DNA of 64,000 bases from Rhizobium sp. R711 (GTDB lineage: Bacteria; Pseudomonadota; Alphaproteobacteria; Rhizobiales; Rhizobiaceae): positions 186,001-250,000 of the forward strand of contig NZ_LOKZ01000036.1 in NCBI RefSeq assembly GCF_002211365.1, read 5' to 3'. The position numbers and the translations under genes are program-made. This document shows, piece after piece, positions 1-8,856 of this stretch; positions within the stretch are counted from its first letter, which is position 1, and each line of letters begins with the position of its first letter. The notes beneath the pieces were generated by a model. It was not told the origin of the DNA. It saw nothing but the letters and a program-made list of their open reading frames with translations, and made no database searches.

Positions 1-684
1 CTCGCCACGGAACAGCCGGTCGCCAACGCCGTTGGTTGGATAGGGCAGGCGGCGATCGCAGTGGCCGTCGTTGCTGGTACCTTGGGCTATTCTCTTCTTC
101 TCCTCGTGCTTTTCTTTCTGATTGCCGTCGGCTTCGTGTTTACGTTGGGCGTGTCGCGCTGGTTTCCCACGGGGGCCGTGTACGCCGGCCTTACAGGAAT
201 AGCGCTATCGACCATCCGCGGCGCCGACAGTGTCGGGCTCGTTGCGATGCTCTTCGTATTCGCGGTCGTGTGGTCGACCGACATTCTTGCCTATTTTGTC
301 GGGCGCGCGATTGGCGGCCCGAAGCTGGCGCCGAAGATATCTCCCGGAAAGACATGGTCCGGCGCCATCGGTGGCGCCGTATCCGCGGTGATCGCCGGCA
401 GCCTGGTTGCCTATTTTGCCTTTCCGGAAAGCGTCGTGCTGGTGGCGCCGGTCGCGTTCATACTGTCAGTCTGTAGCCAGAGCGGCGATCTCTTCGAATC
501 CTTCATCAAGCGCCGCTTCGGCGTCAAGGATTCGAGCCATCTGATCCCCGGGCACGGCGGCGTCATGGACCGTGTCGACGGGCTCATTTTCGCCTGCTTT
601 GCGGCGTTCTTGCTAGCTGTGCTTTTTTCGCTGATAAAGGGCGGCGAAATAACGTCGCTCGGTGCAGCCCTGTTCGGCGTATAA
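1..684 (+). CDS. cdsA: Phosphatidate cytidylyltransferase (5' end cut by window)
   Basis: Makes CDP-diacylglycerol from phosphatidic acid and CTP at the inner membrane, the branch point of phospholipid synthesis. The frame is open from base 1, so the true start lies outside the window; 227 residues are visible. Several hydrophobic membrane segments are followed near the C-terminus by the family signature (SFIKRRFGVKDSSHLIPGHG, then GVMDR), with the Lys-Asp and His-Gly-Gly residues in place. It is the first visible gene of the envelope run and is followed closely by rseP, as in other rhizobia. Confidence 0.95.
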   Translation, partial: LATEQPVANAVGWIGQAAIAVAVVAGTLGYSLLLLVLFFLIAVGFVFTLGVSRWFPTGAVYAGLTGIALSTIRGADSVGLVAMLFVFAVVWSTDILAYFVGRAIGGPKLAPKISPGKTWSGAIGGAVSAVIAGSLVAYFAFPESVVLVAPVAFILSVCSQSGDLFESFIKRRFGVKDSSHLIPGHGGVMDRVDGLIFACFAAFLLAVLFSLIKGGEITSLGAALFGV

Positions 685-712
685 TGTCTGCAAAGGCTGG
701 CGGAAAGATCAG

Positions 713-1846
713 ATGCTTGGCTTGACCGGTATATTGGCGTTCCTGACGGGCTATATCGTGCCCTTCGTCCTCGTCTTGTCGTTGCTCGTCTTCGTGCACG
801 AGATGGGGCACTATCTTGTCGGGCGCTGGAGCGGCATCCGGATATTGGCGTTCTCGATCGGCTTTGGTCCGGAACTCATCGGCTTCACGGACAAGCAGGG
901 AACCCGCTGGAAGCTTTCATTGATACCGCTTGGCGGCTACGTCCGCTTTTTCGGCGACGAGGACGTATCGAGCAAGCCCGATGACGACAAGATCGCCGCG
1001 ATGTCGGAAGAAGACCGCGCGCGTTCGTTCGCTGGCGCGAAGCTGTGGAAGCGCGCCGCAACCGTAGCTGCCGGCCCGATTGCGAACTTCATCCTTGCGA
1101 TTGCGATTTTTGCAGTTCTTTTCTCGATCTACGGCCGATCGATCGCCGATCCTGTTGTCGCGGAAGTCAAGCCGGGCAGCGTCGCGGCTGAGGCCGGCAT
1201 CGCGCCGGGCGATCTGCTGATCGCCATTGATGGCACGAAGGTAGAGACCTTCGATGACGTGCGGCGCTACGTCAGCATTCGGCCCGAGCAGCGGATCATT
1301 GTGACGATTGAGCGCAACGGCGAGAAGCTGGATGTGCCCATGGTGCCGGCCCGGACTGACATGACCGATCAGTTCGGCAACAAGATCGAAATCGGTCTTA
1401 TCGGTATCGTTACGAACCAGGAGGTCGGGCACTTCCGGGTGCAGACCTATTCGCCGCTGGAGGCGGTCAAGGAAGGCGCGATCCAGACCTGGCACATCGT
1501 AACCGGGACTTTCAAGTATATCGGCAATCTGGTCTCCGGTTACATGAAGCCCGACCAGCTTGGCGGACCGATCCGCGTCGCACAGGCTTCCGGCCAGATG
1601 GCGACGTTGGGCGTTGCAGCTTTGCTGCAGCTTGCTGCTGTCTTGTCGGTTTCTATCGGATTACTGAACTTGATGCCGGTACCGGTACTTGATGGCGGTC
1701 ATTTGATGTTCTATGCGATTGAAGCGGTTAGGGGAAAACCGTTGGGTTCTTCTGCCCAGGACATTGCGTTCCGCATTGGCTTGGCGATGGTTTTGAGCTT
1801 GATGGTTTTTGCCACCTGGAACGATATAAGTGCTTTAATTGGCTGA
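713..1846 (+). CDS. rseP: Site-2 intramembrane zinc metalloprotease RseP (M50)
   Basis: Inner-membrane protease that cuts anti-sigma factors and leftover signal peptides within the membrane. The zinc motif HEMGH is at residues 29-33 inside the first membrane segment. One PDZ domain lies around residues 145-210, and the C-terminal part has the LDGG motif (PVPVLDGGH) that supplies the third zinc ligand. The product is 377 residues. I chose the ATG at 713 because a purine-rich site (GGAAAG) precedes it; an ATG at 662 is in frame but overlaps the end of cdsA and adds an unlikely leader. Confidence 0.95.
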   Translation: MLGLTGILAFLTGYIVPFVLVLSLLVFVHEMGHYLVGRWSGIRILAFSIGFGPELIGFTDKQGTRWKLSLIPLGGYVRFFGDEDVSSKPDDDKIAAMSEEDRARSFAGAKLWKRAATVAAGPIANFILAIAIFAVLFSIYGRSIADPVVAEVKPGSVAAEAGIAPGDLLIAIDGTKVETFDDVRRYVSIRPEQRIIVTIERNGEKLDVPMVPARTDMTDQFGNKIEIGLIGIVTNQEVGHFRVQTYSPLEAVKEGAIQTWHIVTGTFKYIGNLVSGYMKPDQLGGPIRVAQASGQMATLGVAALLQLAAVLSVSIGLLNLMPVPVLDGGHLMFYAIEAVRGKPLGSSAQDIAFRIGLAMVLSLMVFATWNDISALIG

Positions 1847-2032
1847 TTGCCGGACGAGGGAAAATTACCGTTTATTTACGATGTTTCAAAGCTGTAGTGG
1901 CGAATGCGTCACGCTTTGAAATGAAGTAAACAGAAATTAACTTGCTCCCTTGCTTGTATGTCAAAAGCGGGTAAAACGACACACGTGGCCGGAATCGGGG
2001 GACGCCTGAAGCCGGGGACGAGAAAAAAGGTA

Positions 2033-4378
2033 ATGGGTGAAATGAAGGCTGGTTCAAGATTTTTGAACGCAGTATCGGCGGTTGCGCTGTCTGCAGGTAT
2101 TGTTGCTTCGGGGGCAGGTGCAACGGTTTTCGTCTCGGCAACGACGGCAGAAGCTGCAGTTATTCAGCGTATTGATGTGCGTGGTGCCAGCCGTGTCGGC
2201 GCTGAGGCCGTCCGCTCAAACCTTACAATCCAGCCTGGCAAGAGCTTCTCCAATACCGATATCGATGACTCGGTGAAGCAGCTTTACGACACTGGCTATT
2301 TCTCTGACGTGAAGATTTCCGTCTCTGGCGGCACGCTGGTTGTTTCCGTCCAGGAAGCGCAGCTCATCAACCAGGTCGTCTTCAACGGCAACCGCAAGAT
2401 CAAGGACGACAAGCTTGCTGCTGTCGTGAAGACGCATGCGGCCGGACCTTTCAACGACGCGCAGATCCAGTCGGACATTCAAGCGATCAAGGATGCGTAC
2501 GCCGCGACCGGTCGCAGTGAGGTCCAGGTAACCACGCAGGTCGTGCCCCTCGGCGAGGGACGTGTGAATCTGGCTTTCGTCATCGACGAAGGTGATCGCA
2601 CCAAGATTGCCGCTATTAATTTCGTGGGCAACAACGCCTACAGCTCGGGCCGTCTCTCTTCGGTCATCAACACGAAGCGCTCCAACTTTCTGTCGTTCCT
2701 GACCCGCAAGGACGTCTACAACGAAGATAAGCTGCGCGCCGACGAAGAGGCGCTGCGTCAGTTCTATTACAATCGCGGATATGCCGACTTCCGTATCATT
2801 TCGTCGGATGCGGCGTTCGACGAGGCAACGAACAAATACACGCTGACCTTCAACATCGAAGAAGGCCCGCGCTATGATTTTGGTGCCATAACTGTGCAGT
2901 CGACCGTTCCCGGCATCGATTCGACGCAGCTGCAGGGGCTGGTTCGCACGCGCGAAGGCCAGGTCTACAGCGCCAAGGAAGTCCAGAAGTCCATGGAGGC
3001 GATCTCCGATCAGGTGGCTTCCGCTGGCTATCCATTTGCGCGCGTAACGCCGCGCGGCAATCGCGATCTGGGCAACAACACGATTGGCGTCGAATACCTG
3101 GTCGATCAGGGTGAGCGCGCCTACGTCGAGCGTATTGAAATCCGTGGGAACAGCCGTACGCGCGACTTCGTTATCCGTCGCGAGTTCGACATGAGCGAAG
3201 GCGACGCGTTCAATCAGCAGATGATCACGCGCGCAAAGCGCCGCCTCGAAGCTCTCGGCTATTTCTCGTCGGTCAACATCTCGACGCAGCCTGGCAGTTC
3301 GCCGGATCGCGTCGTCGTCGTTGTTGATGTGCAGGATCAGGCCACCGGCTCGTTCGGTATTGGCGCGGGCTATGCTGCGGGCGGCGATGGTCTGATCCTC
3401 GAAGCCTCGGTTGAAGAAAAGAACTTCCTGGGTCGCGGTCAGTACATCAAGGTCAGTGCTGGTGGCGGCCAAGAGGGCTCCAGAACCTACGGCTTGAACT
3501 TCACCGAGCCCTACTTCTTGGGCTATCGTCTGGCCGTCGGTTTCGATCTGAACCACAGCGAGACGTCGAGCAACGACAACTACGACTACGAAGAAAACAG
3601 TGGTGTGCTGCGTGCGACGGCGCCGATCACGGAAGATCTGGCAACGACGTTCCGTTACAACTATAAGCAGATGAAATACGATCCTTCGGGATCGCTGAGT
3701 GATCTGTCTGCGCCTTACCAGCATCTTGTCGAAGACAGCCCGTGGGTAAAGTCGTCCATTTCGCAGACGCTGACCTACAACACGCTTGACGATATGACGC
3801 TGCCTCGCGAAGGCATCTATGCGAGCGTGACGCAGGAAATTGCCGGCCTCGGCGGTGACTCGCAGTTCTATAAGATCTACGGCAAGGCACGCTATTATCA
3901 CCTGCTGGCAGATGATGCTGATATCATCGGTTCGCTTGCGGGTTCGGCAGGTTACGTCGTCGGCTTCGACAAGCATCTGAATGTCTTTGACCAGTTCACG
4001 CTGACCAACGGCGATATCAGAGGCTTTGAGAACAAGGGGATTGGCCCGCGCATTGCCGGCTCTAACGACGACCCGCTCGGTGGCACGACCTACTTTACGG
4101 TGTCGGCTGAAGCGACCTTCCCGCTTCCGGCATTCCCGCGCGACTTCGGCCTGCGCGGCGCCTTGTTTGCCGATGCTGGCACGCTGTTTGGCAATGACGT
4201 CGATCCGCTTGGCGACAGTGTGAACGGTGAGGACGCATCGCTTCGCGCGTCCGTCGGTGTTGGTCTTATGTGGGCATCGCCGTTTGGTACCCTGCGCGTC
4301 GACTACGCGATCCCGGTCGTCAAGGAAGACTTTGACAAAACTCAGAACTTCAAGTTTGGCATAAACAACCAATTCTGA
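2033..4378 (+). CDS. bamA: Outer membrane protein assembly factor BamA
   Basis: Core subunit of the BAM machine that folds beta-barrel proteins into the outer membrane. The product has about 781 residues: a signal peptide (hydrophobic run ending near TAEA), POTRA repeats through roughly residue 400, and a C-terminal Omp85 barrel ending in an aromatic residue (NQF). The start at 2033 has a strong site (AAAAAAGG) four bases upstream; ATGs at 1958 and 2042 are in frame, but 1958 would put 25 charged residues before the signal peptide. It is separated from rseP by about 190 bases, so it may have its own promoter. Confidence 0.95.
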   Translation: MGEMKAGSRFLNAVSAVALSAGIVASGAGATVFVSATTAEAAVIQRIDVRGASRVGAEAVRSNLTIQPGKSFSNTDIDDSVKQLYDTGYFSDVKISVSGGTLVVSVQEAQLINQVVFNGNRKIKDDKLAAVVKTHAAGPFNDAQIQSDIQAIKDAYAATGRSEVQVTTQVVPLGEGRVNLAFVIDEGDRTKIAAINFVGNNAYSSGRLSSVINTKRSNFLSFLTRKDVYNEDKLRADEEALRQFYYNRGYADFRIISSDAAFDEATNKYTLTFNIEEGPRYDFGAITVQSTVPGIDSTQLQGLVRTREGQVYSAKEVQKSMEAISDQVASAGYPFARVTPRGNRDLGNNTIGVEYLVDQGERAYVERIEIRGNSRTRDFVIRREFDMSEGDAFNQQMITRAKRRLEALGYFSSVNISTQPGSSPDRVVVVVDVQDQATGSFGIGAGYAAGGDGLILEASVEEKNFLGRGQYIKVSAGGGQEGSRTYGLNFTEPYFLGYRLAVGFDLNHSETSSNDNYDYEENSGVLRATAPITEDLATTFRYNYKQMKYDPSGSLSDLSAPYQHLVEDSPWVKSSISQTLTYNTLDDMTLPREGIYASVTQEIAGLGGDSQFYKIYGKARYYHLLADDADIIGSLAGSAGYVVGFDKHLNVFDQFTLTNGDIRGFENKGIGPRIAGSNDDPLGGTTYFTVSAEATFPLPAFPRDFGLRGALFADAGTLFGNDVDPLGDSVNGEDASLRASVGVGLMWASPFGTLRVDYAIPVVKEDFDKTQNFKFGINNQF

Positions 4379-4428
4379 TATCGGCAGTCCGGAACCGTAA
4401 AACCGAATTCCGTTCTGGAGATTTGCCG

Positions 4429-5490
4429 ATGGAGCAAAATGGCTTTTTTCTGCCCCATGATGGCGTGAAACTCTCGGAGTTGGCGCAGTATCTTGGGGCA
4501 GAGCTTGCTGACCCCAAAGATGCAGATGTTGTGATCCGCTCCGTTTCGCCCGTAAATCGGGCGAAAGCGGGCGATCTCTGTTACATCATGTCGAAAAAGA
4601 GCAAGGACGAGCTCGCGACCTGTGCGGCATCTGCTGTGCTTTGCACTGCCGGACTGCGATCGCTGGTGCCCGAGCATCTGCCTGTGCTGATTTCGAAGAA
4701 TGCTCATGCGGCCTTTGCAATGGCGGGCGGTTATCTCCATCCGAAGGCACTTCGGCCGGAGGCGCTGCTGTCCGAAGGGGCTGGCGTCTCGGATCGCGCG
4801 GTCGTCGATAAGACGGCGCGTCTGGAAGCCAGGGTTTCGGTCGAGCCATTCGCGATCATCGGCGCGCATGCGGAGATCGGCGAGGGCACGCACATCGGAG
4901 CCGGCGCCATCGTCGGTCCAAATGTGAAGATCGGCCGCAATTGTACGATCGCGGCTGGCGCGAGCGTGCTGTGCGCACTCGTCGGCAACGGCGTTATCAT
5001 CCATAACGGCGCGCGCATCGGCCAGGATGGTTTTGGCTATGCTCCGGGTCCGCGCGGAATGATCAAGATCGTTCAGATCGGTCGGGTTATCATCCAGGAT
5101 CACGTCGAGATCGGCGCCAATACGACGATTGACCGTGGTGCGATGGACGATACGGTCATCGGCGAAGGCACGAAGATCGATAACCAGGTCCAGATCGGCC
5201 ATAATTGCCGCATTGGGCGCCATTGCGCCATCGTTTCGCAGGTCGGCATTGCCGGCAGCACCGTGCTTGGCGATGGCGTGCAGATCGGCGGGCAGGCTGG
5301 ACTGAACGGACATATCAAGATCGGTGACGGAGTGCAGATCGCCGCGAAGAGCGGCGTGATCGGAGACATACCCGCCGGCGAACGCTACGGTGGTGTGCCC
5401 GCGCGCCCCATCAACGATTTTCTGCGAGAGACCGCAGCGATTTTGGCGCGATCAACGGGCGGCAAGAAAACGGGAGAAAAGAATGACTGA
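4429..5490 (+). CDS. lpxD: UDP-3-O-(3-hydroxyacyl)glucosamine N-acyltransferase
   Basis: Third step of lipid A synthesis: adds the N-linked hydroxyacyl chain to UDP-glucosamine. The N-terminal uridine-binding domain (about residues 1-105) is followed by a left-handed beta-helix of hexapeptide repeats (isoleucine/valine every sixth residue, for example IGEGTHIGAGAIVG) and a C-terminal helix. The length of 353 residues is normal. The ATG at 4429 is preceded by CTGGAG at eight bases. The 3' end overlaps the start of fabZ by eight bases, pointing to translational coupling. Confidence 0.95.
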   Translation: MEQNGFFLPHDGVKLSELAQYLGAELADPKDADVVIRSVSPVNRAKAGDLCYIMSKKSKDELATCAASAVLCTAGLRSLVPEHLPVLISKNAHAAFAMAGGYLHPKALRPEALLSEGAGVSDRAVVDKTARLEARVSVEPFAIIGAHAEIGEGTHIGAGAIVGPNVKIGRNCTIAAGASVLCALVGNGVIIHNGARIGQDGFGYAPGPRGMIKIVQIGRVIIQDHVEIGANTTIDRGAMDDTVIGEGTKIDNQVQIGHNCRIGRHCAIVSQVGIAGSTVLGDGVQIGGQAGLNGHIKIGDGVQIAAKSGVIGDIPAGERYGGVPARPINDFLRETAAILARSTGGKKTGEKND

Positions 5491-5950
5491 GGAAGCCAAG
5501 ACTTCGCTCTCTTCGGCAGATATCATTGAGATTATGAAGCTGCTGCCACATCGTTATCCGTTCCTGCTTGTGGACCGGATCATCGATATCGACGGCGACG
5601 AATCCGCGATCGGTATCAAGAACGTGACGGCAAACGAACCGCATTTCACCGGTCATTTTCCGGAGTCGCCGATCATGCCGGGTGTGTTGCTCATCGAGGG
5701 CATGGCGCAGACGGCCGGCGCGATCTGCGCCAAAAAGCAAGGCGAGACTGGGAATCTGGTCTACTTCATGACGATCGACAACGCGCGCTTCCGCAAGCCA
5801 GTCGTTCCCGGCGACCGTGTCGAATATCACGTGAAGAAACAGAAGCAGCGCGGTAATATCTGGAAGTTCCATTGCGATGCCAAGGTTGATGGAGCGCTTG
5901 TCGCCGAAGCTGACATCGGCGCGATGATCGTTCGCAAGGATCAGGCATGA
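5483..5950 (+). CDS. fabZ: 3-hydroxyacyl-[ACP] dehydratase FabZ
   Basis: Dehydrates beta-hydroxyacyl-ACP in fatty acid elongation and competes with LpxA/LpxD for the same hydroxyacyl-ACP pool, which explains its place among the lpx genes. The 155-residue hot-dog fold protein carries the catalytic stretch PHFTGHFPESPIMPGVLLIE with the active-site His and the later Glu, and the N-terminal LLPHRYPFLLVDR box. The start is the ATG at 5483 inside the end of lpxD with GGGAGAAAAG just upstream. The stop overlaps the lpxA start (ATGA). Confidence 0.96.
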   Translation: MTEEAKTSLSSADIIEIMKLLPHRYPFLLVDRIIDIDGDESAIGIKNVTANEPHFTGHFPESPIMPGVLLIEGMAQTAGAICAKKQGETGNLVYFMTIDNARFRKPVVPGDRVEYHVKKQKQRGNIWKFHCDAKVDGALVAEADIGAMIVRKDQA

Positions 5951-6765
5951 GCACCATTGCAGCCAGCGCCAGCATTCACGCGATGGCGGTTGTCGAAGAC
6001 GGCGCCGTGATCGGCGAGAACGTCAAGATCGGCCCTTTCTGCCACGTTGGGCCGAAGGTCGTGCTGGGTGATAACGTGGAACTGCTTGCGCATTCGGTTG
6101 TCTCCGGCAGGACGACGCTAGGTAAGGGATGCCGCGTTTTCCCGATGGCCGTGATCGGCGGCGATCCGCAGAGTGTTCATCATGGCGGCGAAGAGACGAC
6201 CTTGAGGGTCGGCGATAACTGCACGTTCCGCGAAGGCGTGACGGTCAATACGGGTACCGCCGACTTTGGTGGCCAGACGATTGTCGGCAATAACAACCTC
6301 TTCCTGGCGAATTCGCATATCGCCCATGATTGCCGGGTCGGAAACAACGTCATCATGTCCAACAATGTGATGCTCGCCGGCCACGTGACGATCGAGGATC
6401 GCGTCATTCTCGGTGGCGGCTGTGCCGTGCATCAGTTCACGCGTGTCGGCCGGCAGGCCTTTGTCGGCGGCCTTTCTGCCGTCAGCTACGACGTCATTCC
6501 CTATGGCATGCTGAATGGCAATCCCGGTCTTCTGAGTGGCCTGAACGTCGTTGGCATGACCCGCGCTGGCGTTGATCGGGCGACGATCCATACCGTGCGG
6601 CGCGCCTACAAGGCGATCTTCGAGGGCGACGGTTCGATCCGTGACAACGCCGCCGCGATCCGGGACGAATATGCCGATTGCGAGCAGGTCATTCAGATTC
6701 TCGACTTCATCGCCGCTGAAAGCGATCGTGCTCTTTCCTCTCCGACCAGGGGACAGAAAGGGTGA
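5947..6765 (+). CDS. lpxA: Acyl-ACP--UDP-N-acetylglucosamine O-acyltransferase
   Basis: First step of lipid A synthesis: transfers a 3-hydroxyacyl chain to UDP-GlcNAc. The 272-residue protein is a hexapeptide-repeat beta-helix with the catalytic His region (NIFLANSHIAHDC type, here NLFLANSHIAHDC) and the C-terminal helical domain. It sits in the usual fabZ-lpxA-lpxI-lpxB order. It starts at an ATGA overlap with fabZ and is followed after three bases by lpxI, so the block is clearly one transcription and translation unit. Confidence 0.96.
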   Translation: MSTIAASASIHAMAVVEDGAVIGENVKIGPFCHVGPKVVLGDNVELLAHSVVSGRTTLGKGCRVFPMAVIGGDPQSVHHGGEETTLRVGDNCTFREGVTVNTGTADFGGQTIVGNNNLFLANSHIAHDCRVGNNVIMSNNVMLAGHVTIEDRVILGGGCAVHQFTRVGRQAFVGGLSAVSYDVIPYGMLNGNPGLLSGLNVVGMTRAGVDRATIHTVRRAYKAIFEGDGSIRDNAAAIRDEYADCEQVIQILDFIAAESDRALSSPTRGQKG

Positions 6766-6768
6766 TGC

Positions 6769-7650
6769 TTGGCTCTCGCGGGTGACATGGCAAAAGGCCG
6801 CTTGGCAATTATCGCGGGCAGCGGTCTTCTACCGTCTCATGTCGCCACCGCGGCGCGAGACGCAGGCGAGAACCCCTTCATTATCGCTCTGAAAGACGAG
6901 GCCGACCGGTCCTGGGACGGCTTCGACCACGCGGTCATCGGCGTCGGCGATTTCGCTGCTCTCCATCGGATCTTTGAAAACAACGGCATAGACCGCGTCG
7001 TAATGTCAGGCGGCGTACGCCGGCGTCCGGAGTGGCGCGAAGTCAGGCCGACGTTGAAAACGCTCGTGAAACTGCCGTCGACAATTCGCACGCTGCTTGC
7101 TGGCGGCGACGATACGGTGTTGCGGATGGTCATTACCTTGATCGAGGAGAATGGACGTCGGGTCGTTGGTGCGCACGAGATCGCACCCGATCTGCTTGCG
7201 TCCGTCGGTCCGCTGAGTGCCATTCGCCCAAGCGCGGATGATATAAAGGACATCGCGCGAGCCGCAGAAGCGGCGGATGCGCTCGGTAGGCTGGACGTCG
7301 GTCAGGGGGCTGTTGCGGTTGGTGGCCGCATTGTCGCGCTCGAAGGAGTGGAGGGCACGGACAGCATGTTGGATCGCGTCGCTAATCTGCGCTCGGCTGG
7401 GCGAATTTCCGCGCGCCGCCGTGGCGTGCTCGTGAAACTCTGCAAGCCGCAGCAGGATATCCGCGCGGACCTGCCATCGATCGGTATTTCGACGATCGAG
7501 AACCTACAGAAGGCGGGGCTGGCCGGCGTGGCTGTTGAAGCGGGCCGCTCACTCGTCCTGGAGCGAAACGCTGTCATAAAGGCTGCGGATGAAGCCGGTA
7601 TCTTCGTGTGTGGATTGGACAGGGGATTGCCATCCTGGGGGCTGGCGTGA
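6769..7650 (+). CDS. lpxI: UDP-2,3-diacylglucosamine diphosphatase LpxI
   Basis: Hydrolyses UDP-2,3-diacylglucosamine to lipid X and UMP; in alphaproteobacteria LpxI (DUF1009 family) takes the place of LpxH. The 293-residue product begins with the family stretch GRLAIIAGSGLLP and contains the DUF1009 core. The start is uncertain: the TTG at 6769 has a good ribosome site (AGAAAGGG) at seven bases, while an ATG at 6787 would remove six residues but has a weaker site. The stop codon overlaps the lpxB GTG start. Confidence 0.92.
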   Translation: MALAGDMAKGRLAIIAGSGLLPSHVATAARDAGENPFIIALKDEADRSWDGFDHAVIGVGDFAALHRIFENNGIDRVVMSGGVRRRPEWREVRPTLKTLVKLPSTIRTLLAGGDDTVLRMVITLIEENGRRVVGAHEIAPDLLASVGPLSAIRPSADDIKDIARAAEAADALGRLDVGQGAVAVGGRIVALEGVEGTDSMLDRVANLRSAGRISARRRGVLVKLCKPQQDIRADLPSIGISTIENLQKAGLAGVAVEAGRSLVLERNAVIKAADEAGIFVCGLDRGLPSWGLA

Positions 7651-8828
7651 GCGAGGCGGCACTGAAAGTTGCTATCGTCGTTGGAGAGGTTTCGGGCGAC
7701 CTTCTGGGCGCGGACCTGATTGCAGCCCTGAAGCGGCAATTTCCGGGCGACGTGGACCTGAGAGGGGTCGGCGGCGAGGGACTGGAGGCGCAGGGTCTGT
7801 GCTCGCTTTTCGATTTCTCCGAGCTGCAGGTCATGGGCATCACGCAGGTGCTTTCGAAGCTGCCTCGGCTGGTTCGGCGGATTGGCGAGACGGCGTCGGC
7901 AATCATCGCCGCCAAGCCCGATGTGCTTATTATCGTTGATAGTCCGGACTTCACCCATAGGGTCGCCAAGCGTGTGCGCACGGCGCTGCCCGACCTGCCT
8001 GTTGTCAATTATGTTTGCCCGAGCGTTTGGGCGTGGAAGGAATACCGCGCACAGCGCATGCTCGCCTATGTCGACCATGTGCTGGCTGTCTTGCCATTCG
8101 AGCCGGAAGTCATGCACAGGCTGGGCGGCCCGCCGACAACCTACGTTGGCCACCGCCTGACTGCTGATCAGAACCTGCTATACGCCCGCGGCCAGCGCGC
8201 CCAGACGAAACCGCGAGGCCCGGCTGACCGGAAGACAGTGATGTTGCTGCCCGGTTCGCGCTCGTCCGAGATCACCAAGCTGCTGCCGCACTTTGGCGAT
8301 GCCGTGCACGAGCTGGTGGCACGTAACGGCGAGATGCGCTTCATTTTGCCGACGATGCCGCGCCGCGAATCCATGATCCGGGATCTCGTGAAGGATTGGA
8401 CCACCAAGCCGGAGATCGTGACGGGAGCGGAGGCGAAGTGGCGGGCTTTCACGGAAGCGGATGCGGCCATGGCGGCGTCGGGGACCGTTGTGCTCGAGCT
8501 GGCGCTGACCGGGGTTCCCTGCATCTCTGCGTACAAGACCGACTGGATCATCAAGCTTATGACCAGCAAGATCAAAACGTGGAGCGCGGCTCTTCCGAAC
8601 CTGATCGCGGATTACGCTGTTGTGCCCGAATATATCAACGACGTTGTCCGAGGCGGCAGCTTTGCGCGCTGGATGGAGAAGCTCTCGGTAGACACCTTGC
8701 CTCGGCAGGCAATGATGGAGGGGTATGACGTCCTCTGGCAGAGGATGCAGACGGAAAAGCCGCCGGGAGAACACGCGGCCGAGATTGTTCTCGACATCCT
8801 TCAAAAGAAAAAGCCCGGTCATTTCTGA
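7647..8828 (+). CDS. lpxB: Lipid-A-disaccharide synthase
   Basis: Glycosyltransferase (GT19) that joins lipid X and UDP-2,3-diacylglucosamine to form the lipid A disaccharide. The N-terminal VGEVSGDLLGADL motif and the later LLPGSRSSEI motif are typical, and the 393-residue length fits. I chose the GTG at 7647, in GTGA overlap with the lpxI stop, because it leaves the usual short leader before KVAIVVGEVSGD; an in-frame ATG at 7608 would lie well inside lpxI. It is the last gene of the envelope block, and its stop lies in a terminator hairpin. Confidence 0.95.
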   Translation: MSEAALKVAIVVGEVSGDLLGADLIAALKRQFPGDVDLRGVGGEGLEAQGLCSLFDFSELQVMGITQVLSKLPRLVRRIGETASAIIAAKPDVLIIVDSPDFTHRVAKRVRTALPDLPVVNYVCPSVWAWKEYRAQRMLAYVDHVLAVLPFEPEVMHRLGGPPTTYVGHRLTADQNLLYARGQRAQTKPRGPADRKTVMLLPGSRSSEITKLLPHFGDAVHELVARNGEMRFILPTMPRRESMIRDLVKDWTTKPEIVTGAEAKWRAFTEADAAMAASGTVVLELALTGVPCISAYKTDWIIKLMTSKIKTWSAALPNLIADYAVVPEYINDVVRGGSFARWMEKLSVDTLPRQAMMEGYDVLWQRMQTEKPPGEHAAEIVLDILQKKKPGHF

Positions 8829-8840
8829 CCGGGCTTTTGC
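8811..8840. terminator. Shared terminator between convergent lpxB and gltA
   Basis: A perfect 10-bp inverted repeat (AAGCCCGGTC at 8811-8820, GACCGGGCTT at 8827-8836) with a six-base loop, flanked by A-runs on the left and T-runs on the right. It can end transcripts from both sides. The lpxB stop codon (8826-8828) lies in the hairpin. Confidence 0.88.
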
Positions 8841-8856
8841 TTTTTGCTGTCGCTGA

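Noticed and set aside
2216..4372. Long open frame (718 codons) on the minus strand inside bamA
   Set aside because: Fully antisense to a clear bamA gene; composition is that of a codon-bias shadow in GC-rich DNA and no family is recognisable.
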